This document shows, piece after piece, positions 1 through 5,308 of a stretch of DNA of 5,422 nt (position 1 is the stretch's first letter; the number at the start of each line of letters is the position of its first letter). The stretch comes from Balneolaceae bacterium (GTDB lineage: Bacteria > Bacteroidota > Rhodothermia > Balneolales > Balneolaceae): NCBI GenBank assembly GCA_007123985.1, contig SLGA01000174.1, positions 1 to 5,422 on the forward strand, given 5' to 3'. The translations under genes and the position numbers were made by a program. The notes beneath the pieces were generated by a model that made no database searches, had not been told where the DNA came from, and saw only the letters and a list, made by a program, of their open reading frames with translations.

Positions 1-74
1 AATAATTAATCCGATAACCAGTTTTCCAGATCTTTTTTTCGGCTTGCGATTTCTGTAAGATGGGTATCACCTTT
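1..74. repeat. Long direct repeat, left copy (covers 3' end of the nucleotidyltransferase gene)
   Basis: Positions 1-74 match 5234-5307 in the same orientation with a single difference (g59 versus a5292). Identity stops at 74/5307; the next bases are aacc on the left and tctt on the right. The left copy is the functional end of the nucleotidyltransferase gene (stop codon at 6-8) plus five bases beyond it. Because the match already holds at base 1, the repeat may extend to the left outside the window. It bounds a 5.2-kb segment together with the right copy. Confidence 0.97.
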
Positions 75-1289
75 AACCAATTTCAGGGCATTAAAAGCCA
101 TTCGTTTACATACATCTTTAAATCGTACGGCATAGTAGAAGTACATCTTTAGAGACCCTTCGCGTACCGGGTAATTTTTGGCCATTACGTTTTTTGGCCA
201 AAATATTTGCCGATATACAATCTTTATCCTGCCAAACAAACCGGATTCATTTGCAAAGTCAACCATGGCCGGGGTCAGAATTCCTGAATCCTTTTTTTGC
301 GTAAATATCTGGGTCACAGCTGTATTCAACACTACGTCGGTATCATCAGTCGGTTCAAGTTCGTTCATAACCACATCGGGCACATCGGCCCCGAGAAACG
401 TTCGTGCAAGATGTATAGACAAATACACCCCTTTCCCCCATCCAAAATCCTGCGTTCGTTTGATGAAATTCGTCCAGTTGATCCGGCTTTTCTTCCGATG
501 AATAACTTCAGCAATATCTAAAAACGGCCGCAATCCAAATGAAAATTTGTGCTGATACGATACATGAATACAGAGATGCATCAGCAGGTCTTCAGCAGAT
601 AGACTGAATGCCTCTTCACCGGCAAAACTTATTTTTTCAGTGTACTGCCATAGTTTTTCAGGGTTAATACTGAAGTGCAAATCCGGTTTTGTGATAGTCC
701 AGTGAATCTCAAATGCAGCAACCTCATTTTTTATCATCACCGCGAGGTGCTGGTGCTGCTCTGTTACATTCTCGATATCCTCTATTTGAACCGGGTTTAC
801 CGAGCGATAACCCATTTCGGTTAAGATCGTGTAGATCTTTTTCAGGTCCTTTTTCCGGCAGAGAATATCCACATCGTTCATCTCTCTCAAACCCGGATTC
901 TCATACACATGATATGCGAGATAGATCCCCTTTAATAAAATAACCGGAATATCTTGTTGCTTAGAGCGGTTCAGAAGAGTTTTGATCTCTCCGAAACGGC
1001 GCAGATTGTATTTGGATACCTGGCGAAAGTACGCCCGCAAAAACTGAATGGCTTCTTCACCTTCCGGCAATGCTTCGGTTAACCCATTCACTGATAATCT
1101 GTGATAGAACATCGGAACCACACGATGTTCCGCAGCAAGATCAGCCAGCTCCTGCCACTCTTCTCTGCTCAGGTTTTTAAGTTTCCCGGCCGGAAATTGT
1201 GATCTATCCTGATGCAAACAGAGCAAAAGTAGCTCTAACAACGGCCCTTGTTTTTCGGGAATCAGATCTGTCTGTATATCTATATTCAT
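6..1289 (-). CDS. Nucleotidyltransferase family protein (NTP_transf_5-like)
   Basis: This 427-residue protein resembles the uncharacterised nucleotidyltransferase family often found beside PqqD-like proteins in RiPP and polysaccharide loci. What is seen: an N-terminal helical region (about 15-105); a nucleotidyltransferase core with LLKG at 118-121, Arg135, and the acidic pair D139-x-D141 in the NDVDIL motif, followed by the LCRKKDLKKIYTILTEMGY helix (143-161); FEIHW at 193-197; and an alpha-helical second half with DLLMHLCIHVSYQH (234-247) and LRPFLDIAEVI (253-263). D139 and D141 are the likely metal ligands. It probably acts in the cytoplasm; no signal peptide or clear membrane span is visible. 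The substrate is unknown. The ATG at 1289-1287 is chosen because it opens the frame; no convincing Shine-Dalgarno precedes it. It is divergent from the PqqD-family gene with about 98 bases between them. Its last 22 codons are duplicated at 5239-5307. The fold assignment is fairly secure; the role is inferred. Confidence 0.85.
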   Translation of the reverse strand: MNIDIQTDLIPEKQGPLLELLLLCLHQDRSQFPAGKLKNLSREEWQELADLAAEHRVVPMFYHRLSVNGLTEALPEGEEAIQFLRAYFRQVSKYNLRRFGEIKTLLNRSKQQDIPVILLKGIYLAYHVYENPGLREMNDVDILCRKKDLKKIYTILTEMGYRSVNPVQIEDIENVTEQHQHLAVMIKNEVAAFEIHWTITKPDLHFSINPEKLWQYTEKISFAGEEAFSLSAEDLLMHLCIHVSYQHKFSFGLRPFLDIAEVIHRKKSRINWTNFIKRTQDFGWGKGVYLSIHLARTFLGADVPDVVMNELEPTDDTDVVLNTAVTQIFTQKKDSGILTPAMVDFANESGLFGRIKIVYRQIFWPKNVMAKNYPVREGSLKMYFYYAVRFKDVCKRMAFNALKLVKGDTHLTEIASRKKDLENWLSD

Positions 1290-1387
1290 CCGGTTTCTGC
1301 TGATTCATCAGATGCAGTTAAAATAAATATGTATCTTTTAAAACCTCACTGATATTTTAAATAAAAGCATCCAAAGCATTCCAAACC
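1290..1387. promoter_or_regulatory. Divergent intergenic region, presumed promoters for both flanking genes
   Basis: These 98 bases separate the starts of the nucleotidyltransferase (minus) and the PqqD-family gene (plus), so promoters for both should lie here. The stretch is AT-rich from about 1317 to 1370 and holds a loose inverted arrangement of ttttaaaa and attttaaataaaag. I see no clear sigma-70 boxes, no clean TAnnTTTG-type Bacteroidota minus-7 element, and no strong Shine-Dalgarno on either side. The regulatory role is inferred only from the divergent layout. Confidence 0.4.
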
Positions 1388-1660
1388 ATGAATTCGCAAA
1401 CACGGTTAAAACGCGCCTCTGATCTTTTTGCCTCTCCTATTGATGATGAAGTTGTAATGTTTGACACAAAAAAGGGAAAGTTTTACGGCCTCAATGAGAT
1501 AGCGACAGAGATCTGGAACAACCTTGAAACACCTCTTACCGTACATGAGCTTTGCGAAGTACTGATCGAAGAGTTTGAAGTGAGCAGACAGGAGTGCCTG
1601 AAAAGCCTGCTCACATTCCTGCCCGGGCTTCTTGACAAGGGTATCATCGAAAAAGCTTAA
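1388..1660 (+). CDS. PqqD-family peptide-binding protein (RiPP recognition element)
   Basis: This is a 90-residue protein at the usual length for free-standing PqqD-like proteins, which are small winged-helix domains that bind the leader of a RiPP precursor and deliver it to the modifying enzyme. Visible family features: the beta-strand pair DDEVVMFDTKKGKFYGLNEIA (19-39, no gap), the characteristic Y-x-LN-x-x-A-x-x-IW pattern at Y33, L35, N36, A39, I42 and W43, a TVHELCEVLIEEFEVS helix-turn segment (51-66), and a C-terminal LxxLLDKGIIE helix and strand. The opening ATG is the only good start; no Shine-Dalgarno is seen in front of it. It is divergent from the nucleotidyltransferase gene and convergent with the 53-codon ORF. 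No radical SAM enzyme, lasso cyclase or B2 protease is in view, so the pathway cannot be named. The standard gene name pqqD is avoided because nothing here suggests PQQ synthesis. Confidence 0.88.
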   Translation: MNSQTRLKRASDLFASPIDDEVVMFDTKKGKFYGLNEIATEIWNNLETPLTVHELCEVLIEEFEVSRQECLKSLLTFLPGLLDKGIIEKA

Positions 1661-1678
1661 TTATAAGGTAATTGAAAC

Positions 1679-1699
1679 AGCATGAAACTCTTTCATGCT
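1679..1699. terminator. Perfect 9-bp hairpin between convergent genes, possible bidirectional terminator
   Basis: The arms agcatgaaa (1679-1687) and tttcatgct (1691-1699) pair fully around a 3-base loop. The hairpin sits 19 bases after the PqqD-family stop and 15 bases after the stop of the opposing 53-codon ORF, the right place for a shared terminator. Neither strand has a proper U-tract after the stem, so it may instead be an RNA-stabilising hairpin or a protein-binding palindrome. Confidence 0.45.
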
Positions 1700-1713
1700 C
1701 TCAATGCAGCCTC

Positions 1714-1875
1714 TTACGAATTTCCCTGATCCGGAGCGTCAGGCATACCGGGAAACTGCTCTATGCTGCGATAATCCTCTTCAAATAGTTCCGGATCTTT
1801 CCACTCCCGCTTCTTTTTGGTGGATTGAATATTAATGTTATCGGCTTCTTTTAAGAGATTGCTCTGATTCTTCAT
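1714..1875 (-). CDS. Hypothetical 53-residue peptide, candidate RiPP precursor
   Basis: I do not recognise this protein. The frame runs from the ATG at 1875-1873 to TAA at 1716-1714. Visible in the product: a polar N-terminus (MKNQSNLLKEADNINIQS), a basic patch KKKRE (20-24), the motif W25-K-D-P28-E-L30, an acidic stretch FEEDYRSIEQ (31-40), and a Pro/Gly/Asp-rich tail FPGMPDAPDQGNS (41-53). There is no signal peptide or membrane segment. The W-x-x-P-x-L pattern resembles the Y/W-x-x-P-x-L leader motif read by PqqD-like recognition domains in lasso-type pathways, and a PqqD-family gene lies next door. Against this, a Thr two residues before a core Gly is missing and the tail is short; a Gly43-Asp49 ring would leave only four residues. 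It begins 35 bases after the stop of the T9SS gene in the same direction, so it may be co-transcribed with it. No Shine-Dalgarno is seen. It could also be an unrelated small protein or a non-coding frame. Confidence 0.5.
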   Translation of the reverse strand: MKNQSNLLKEADNINIQSTKKKREWKDPELFEEDYRSIEQFPGMPDAPDQGNS

Positions 1876-1910
1876 ATCGATTGTGAGTGATAAATATAGG
1901 TGAATGTTTC

Positions 1911-4469
1911 TTATTTGATCAGCGTCATTTGACGGGTGAGAATTTGGCCTGCTGACTCCATTCTGTAGATATAGATACCACTGGAAAAGCGCGAAGCATC
2001 CCAGGTAACCGTGTAGCTGCCGGCTGACTGATTCTGATTTACAAGCAGTTCAATTTGCCGGCCAACAAGGTCGTAGATTGCCAGCCTTACATGGGCCTGT
2101 TCCGGTATATCGTAATTGATAACTGTGGAGGGATTGAACGGATTCGGATAATTCTGCTCCAGTGCAAACTGATCCGGCAGATTCCCGCCCGGCTCATCGA
2201 TGAAACCGTTGTCTGCAGACCGCACAGTGATACTGTAGGGTGTTTCGCTATCCGCTTTTGCCGGTACAGGGCCCTGCGCTATCATCTCCAGCGGGCTCAA
2301 TACATCCATAGCTTTCTCCGCTCCTGCCAGCTCCACGGTATAGGTAAAGTCAGCATTCAGTGGAATGGAAACGCCTGCTGTGTGGTCGTTAAAGGTCAGT
2401 TCAAATCTATCCGGCAGATTAAAATCTGTGGCTGTCAGAGTATAGCTGCCACTGTTTGTGGCACCTAAATGAACGGGCAGCATAAACTCTTCGAATGCAT
2501 CAGGCAGATGGTTTATATCGAGCAAAGTACCGTCACTGTTTTTTGTTGCCAGTATAGCATGCTCTGCAGAGAGCGGCTGGAGCTGTACAGCATCTCCGGA
2601 ATCATTACCTGCCAGGCCGGCATCTGTAAAATAGAGCCACGTACTGTTGCTAAGTTTATCACCCTCAAGAAAGAGCCTCACAGCTAAAGGTTCATCTCCC
2701 TGCTCCTTTCCATAAAATTCCCCGCCGGTAGATCGTGCGGATTCAGGTATTGTAAGTGATGGATTTGGTGAAGAAACATCTGATGTGCGCACAAAAAACG
2801 CCTGGAATGGCCTGATAACTCCACCCTCTAATTCACCTACATTTCCTGCTTCTGAAACCCATTCGCCATCCCCACCTCTGTTAGGATCCCAGATCCATAC
2901 TGCATCCTGGAGGTCCTGATATTGAAACTCACTCCACGAAAGTGCGGAAGCCGTTGGATTACCCAGAAATGTAAATCCTTCCGGGTTTGAATTGACCGGA
3001 AGTGTAAGAGGCAGGCTGTTTTCTGTACCACTTACCGAAAGTGTTTTCGGCCAGACATTCGATTCGCTATCTGCAGGATCGTCTTTATCGAACACATAGA
3101 CCAATATGCCCGAACCGGCAGCAATGGTCGGTGAAGATAAGTCAGATGTTACCGTATTCCAGTTAGTGTTGCTTGCACCTGTAGATGAATTATCCCAGGT
3201 AAAAATATTGGGGCTTGAATTGGGTGCATTCGAACCTATTGCCCCCTGTGTCCAGATGGGTTCGAGAAAATCTGAAAGTGTGGTTTCAACCGGGGCAGAG
3301 AGCATGCGGAAGCCTTCGGTGCCTGTGAGCGATGTAACGAATTGATTGCCGGATGATACAGATACGTATGATAAGCCAATTTGTCTTGATGCTCCACTTC
3401 CAAGACCTAAATCACTTTCCCATGTAATTTGCACAAATTCACCCTCAGCAATACTTAAACCAGAGATAGTATGTGATACCATCTTATCAACACCATCTTC
3501 AGTTGAATAAGAAAGTTCAGAAACTTCGAGACCATTCACGAAAACCGTCCATTCCGGAAATCTTTCTAAAGATGACCTTTCAACCCTTCCTTCATATGAA
3601 ATAGTTAGATCTTCTATTGTTTCCCCTGTATTATTTTGTGTAAAGAGATCGATTGTAAATGTGCCGGATGTTCCAGTGTGTTGATATCCAAGTACATTAC
3701 TATTTCCCCTTAAACCAACAGTTGAGCCTGAGCCCCAGTCGCCCTGGTAATTTAATTCATCCCCACTTGAACCTAATTTCCACTCAGAATCAACCCCATA
3801 GTCAGTAACTACAGTACTGGAAGGAAACACGAAATCTTTAAACGATTGTGTATATGGAAAATCAGTAGTATCGATATCAAAATTACCTGTAAGCTTTATA
3901 TCATTTACACGAAACTGACCTCCCCCTGTAGTTTCCCTGGTTCCATTATCCCATCCTGCGATTCTGATTATTGATTCGTTTGTAATTTCATCAACCTCAG
4001 ATAGGTCAAAAGAGGAGAATGTTGTTTCATCAGGTGTTGCAGGTATTGTCTCAATAATGATACCATCAATAATAATTGATAAATCTGAAGGGCCGGCACC
4101 GGTTACACGCCACTCAAATGAAATTTCTGATAGTTTTAATCTTCCATTCGGATTGATTGTAAAGAAAAAGTTTTTTGCACTTTCTACTGTAGCAGAATTC
4201 CAACCAGATGATCCCTGTGCGTAGGGTAAACTGCTCCAGGAATCTGCATTCACTTCTCCAAAAGTAATGGTTCCGGAACTTATATTAAATTCACTTGCAA
4301 TGATTCCTACAGGAACATTGGTTGGCTGAGGTGATTCCCCCGTAAAAGGATATTCAACAAGTGTTTGTTGTGCATGGATTACCCCCACCCCAAACAAAAA
4401 AACCACCATAATAGTGGCGATAGAGGTTTTAATAATTCTCTTTAGAAAAGCCTGTACCGTTTGTTCCAT
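1911..4469 (-). CDS. Secreted multidomain protein with T9SS type A C-terminal sorting domain
   Basis: This 852-residue protein should be exported by Sec and then moved through the outer membrane by the type IX system. It has a signal peptide: a basic n-region (K10, R11, K15), the hydrophobic core IATIMVVFLFGVGVI (17-31), and likely cleavage after HA33 before QQ. Residues 36-198 form a beta-rich module ending in GGGQFRVNDIKLTGNF. Residues 204-373 form a second jelly-roll-like module (FPYTQSFKDF onward, ending IGLSYVSVSS). Residues 380-562 start with GFRMLSAPV, a segment seen in many secreted proteins of this group, with FTFLGNPTASALSW and PFQAFFV later. A region rich in beta strands follows, then the sorting domain at about 764-852 with YPNPFNPST (774-782), a GRQIELLV turn, and the GIYIYRM strand. 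No catalytic motif was recognised, so an adhesin or surface structural role is an inference. The start is supported by AAAGGGGA a few bases upstream. GC content drops in the half encoding residues 1 to about 375. Confidence 0.9.
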   Translation of the reverse strand: MEQTVQAFLKRIIKTSIATIMVVFLFGVGVIHAQQTLVEYPFTGESPQPTNVPVGIIASEFNISSGTITFGEVNADSWSSLPYAQGSSGWNSATVESAKNFFFTINPNGRLKLSEISFEWRVTGAGPSDLSIIIDGIIIETIPATPDETTFSSFDLSEVDEITNESIIRIAGWDNGTRETTGGGQFRVNDIKLTGNFDIDTTDFPYTQSFKDFVFPSSTVVTDYGVDSEWKLGSSGDELNYQGDWGSGSTVGLRGNSNVLGYQHTGTSGTFTIDLFTQNNTGETIEDLTISYEGRVERSSLERFPEWTVFVNGLEVSELSYSTEDGVDKMVSHTISGLSIAEGEFVQITWESDLGLGSGASRQIGLSYVSVSSGNQFVTSLTGTEGFRMLSAPVETTLSDFLEPIWTQGAIGSNAPNSSPNIFTWDNSSTGASNTNWNTVTSDLSSPTIAAGSGILVYVFDKDDPADSESNVWPKTLSVSGTENSLPLTLPVNSNPEGFTFLGNPTASALSWSEFQYQDLQDAVWIWDPNRGGDGEWVSEAGNVGELEGGVIRPFQAFFVRTSDVSSPNPSLTIPESARSTGGEFYGKEQGDEPLAVRLFLEGDKLSNSTWLYFTDAGLAGNDSGDAVQLQPLSAEHAILATKNSDGTLLDINHLPDAFEEFMLPVHLGATNSGSYTLTATDFNLPDRFELTFNDHTAGVSIPLNADFTYTVELAGAEKAMDVLSPLEMIAQGPVPAKADSETPYSITVRSADNGFIDEPGGNLPDQFALEQNYPNPFNPSTVINYDIPEQAHVRLAIYDLVGRQIELLVNQNQSAGSYTVTWDASRFSSGIYIYRMESAGQILTRQMTLIK

Positions 4470-4475
4470 AATATG

Positions 4476-4483
4476 TCCCCTTT
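4476..4483 (-). promoter_or_regulatory. Ribosome binding site of the T9SS protein gene
   Basis: On the minus strand AAAGGGGA lies six bases before the ATG at 4469-4467. It is the only strong Shine-Dalgarno sequence I see in the window, and it fixes the start of the large secreted protein. Upstream of it (4486-4620) the DNA is very AT-rich and presumably holds the promoter, but I could not pick out convincing boxes. Confidence 0.7.
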
Positions 4484-4790
4484 TTAATAAAGATTTTCAG
4501 ATAGCTGAATCGTTCTAAAATAGAAATCCACAGCAAAAATTACAGTTAAAATAATATAACTTTAATCTGAATATGGATTTTTGATCTGCATAAAATCCGG
4601 CCGACAATTACTTCAACAAATTCGAAAACTATTTTCAACATCTCATGTTCTTTTTAAAGGATATTTATACCACATTGTTTTCAACTTTATGCACACAATT
4701 AGACAGATTTATTTAGAAATCTATTAACCTGAATTACGACCTGCCGGTTTTCAAGAAGAGGCATCTCCACCCCCCGGGATTTCTCCGATA

Positions 4791-4871
4791 GGAATTGCAC
4801 CATGACGATTATCTTTAATAAATTCCAATTCATTCCCATTGCGCTTCCTGGCGGCCTTGGCGGTTCAGACG
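4791..4871. repeat. 81-bp dispersed repeat, copy 1
   Basis: Matches 5134-5214 at 72 of 81 positions by hand alignment, with no gaps. The core (4811-4871) differs at only three positions; five of the other six differences cluster in ten bases at 4801-4810. The end of the element contains gcgcttcctggcggccttgg followed by cggttcagacg, resembling the gcg-cttg-gcg-type low-complexity intergenic repeats common in environmental genomes. A third partial copy of its head (accggaactgcacc) is at 4881-4894. Confidence 0.9.
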
Positions 4872-4919
4872 CTTGAAGGAACCGGAACTGCACCGCCACG
4901 CTTCAAGGTCTTTTTTTTT
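4867..4919 (+). terminator. Intrinsic terminator with nine-T tract and no gene upstream
   Basis: The arms AGAC-g-CTTGAAG (4867-4878, bulged g4871) and CTTCAAGGTCT (4901-4911) pair over 11 base pairs around a 22-base loop. A run of nine T follows directly (4911-4919). This is a classic rho-independent shape on the plus strand. No plus-strand gene precedes it: the nearest upstream gene (T9SS protein) points away. It overlaps the end of repeat copy 1, and its loop holds the head of another repeat copy. Either it ends an unseen transcript or it is a relic of a lost gene. Confidence 0.6.
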
Positions 4920-4943
4920 AGTAAATCTCATCATCTACCACCA

Positions 4944-4987
4944 ACCCGTCATGTCGAGCGTATTACCGGCATGTCCTTCGCCAGTAC
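4944..4987. repeat. GTCATGTCGAGCG hairpin element, copy 1
   Basis: Starts with acccgtcatgtcgagcg, identical to 5000-5016, and continues as a similar 27-base stretch. A small hairpin can form: tac-c-ggc (4964-4970) with gcc-a-gta (4980-4986), one mismatch inside. The opening words match a family of dispersed intergenic elements (gtcatgtcgagcg ... gtcgagaca) that I know to be common in Bacteroidota-like genomes; this copy lacks the gtcgagaca ending. Confidence 0.8.
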
Positions 4988-4999
4988 ATAACACCCCCC

Positions 5000-5043
5000 A
5001 CCCGTCATGTCGAGCGCAGTACCGGCGTGCATTTCGCCGGGAC
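5000..5043. repeat. GTCATGTCGAGCG hairpin element, copy 2
   Basis: Lies 56 bases after copy 1 in the same orientation. ccggcg (5022-5027) pairs with cgccgg (5035-5040) around a 7-base loop, with an outer gt/ac pair across one mismatch. The element continues past 5043 with gaagtcgagacacac, which completes the usual gtcatgtcgagcg ... gtcgagaca frame. The stem sequence differs from that of copy 1 but pairing is retained. Confidence 0.8.
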
Positions 5044-5065
5044 GAAGTCGAGACACACAGATCAT

Positions 5066-5084
5066 AAATCACAAATCACAAATC
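5066..5084. repeat. Short heptamer tandem run (aaatcac)
   Basis: aaatcac occurs at 5066-5072 and 5073-5079, followed by a partial third unit aaatc at 5080-5084. Nearby bases (ataaatc before, aatctcaaatcaatc after) look like decayed units. It is a minor simple repeat without evident function. Confidence 0.6.
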
Positions 5085-5133
5085 GAGTAATCTCAAATCA
5101 ATCTCCCTGTAATCTGATTCACCCCACCAAACC

Positions 5134-5214
5134 GGAACTGCACCCACACGGTGATCTTTAATAAATTCCAATTCATTCCCTTTGCGCTTCCTGGTGTCCT
5201 TGGCGGTTCAGACG
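5134..5214. repeat. 81-bp dispersed repeat, copy 2
   Basis: Second copy of the element at 4791-4871, same orientation, 343 bases later. It ends at cagacg exactly where copy 1 runs into the terminator stem; here the sequence instead continues tttcaaaatataatgtttc and 20 bases later enters the long direct repeat at 5234. The match to the head fragment at 4880-4894 extends back to 5130. Confidence 0.9.
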
Positions 5215-5233
5215 TTTCAAAATATAATGTTTC

Positions 5234-5307
5234 AATAATTAATCCGATAACCAGTTTTCCAGATCTTTTTTTCGGCTTGCGATTTCTGTAAAATGGGTAT
5301 CACCTTT
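5234..5307. repeat. Long direct repeat, right copy
   Basis: Matches 1-74 with one difference (a5292 for g59). It lies immediately upstream of an exported-protein coding sequence, and the end of identity at 5307 is within one base of where that coding frame begins to look like a signal peptide. This makes the right end of the repeat a rearrangement junction. Confidence 0.97.
5239..5307 (-). pseudogene. Detached C-terminal tail of the nucleotidyltransferase gene
   Basis: Read on the minus strand this encodes the last 22 residues of the nucleotidyltransferase (K406 to D427, ending ENWLSD and TAA) with one substitution, Leu411 to Phe (CTT to TTT). The rest of the gene is absent: immediately beyond 5307 lies unrelated coding sequence of the opposite strand. 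It has no start codon and cannot be a gene; it is a remnant of a duplication or recombination event, or of an assembly join. Confidence 0.9.
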
Positions 5308-5308
5308 T

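Larger units (their letters stand above)
4486..5233. other. Gene-free intergenic stretch rich in repeats
   Basis: No credible protein gene is visible across about 750 bases. The two open frames of 64-66 codons (4699-4899 minus and 4873-5067 plus) consist largely of repeat sequence and look accidental. The first 300 bases (to about 4790) are AT-rich and hold the presumed promoter of the minus-strand T9SS gene and nothing else I recognise. From 4791 onward the stretch is built from repeat elements: two copies of an 81-bp element, a fragment of its head at 4880-4894, an intrinsic terminator, two GTCATGTCGAGCG elements, and a short heptamer run. This looks like a landing zone for intergenic repeats. 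Confidence 0.7.

Noticed and set aside
178..943. Plus-strand ORFs of 74-107 codons opposite the nucleotidyltransferase
   Set aside because: They lie wholly within the recognised minus-strand gene and have no family features.
1714..1875. Confident lasso-peptide precursor call
   Set aside because: The W-x-x-P-x-L motif fits, but the usual Thr before the core is missing, the possible ring leaves only a four-residue tail, and no cyclase or protease is visible; kept only as a candidate.
2055..3345. Several plus-strand and alternative-frame ORFs opposite the T9SS gene
   Set aside because: They are shadows of a long, clearly coding minus-strand frame with a signal peptide and sorting domain.
4699..4899. 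66-codon minus-strand open frame
   Set aside because: It runs through the 81-bp repeat and the orphan terminator region, has no recognised protein features, and no ribosome binding site was found.
4873..5067. 64-codon plus-strand open frame
   Set aside because: Its sequence is the translation of the terminator and the two GTCATGTCGAGCG elements; the Cys/His/Pro-rich product looks accidental.
4791..5214. CRISPR array
   Set aside because: Only two or three copies, of unequal length and spacing, with mismatches and no spacer-sized regular intervals; no cas genes are present.
1..5307. Insertion sequence or composite transposon flanked by the 74-bp repeats
   Set aside because: The repeats contain no terminal inverted repeats and no transposase, and the left copy is ordinary coding sequence of the nucleotidyltransferase.
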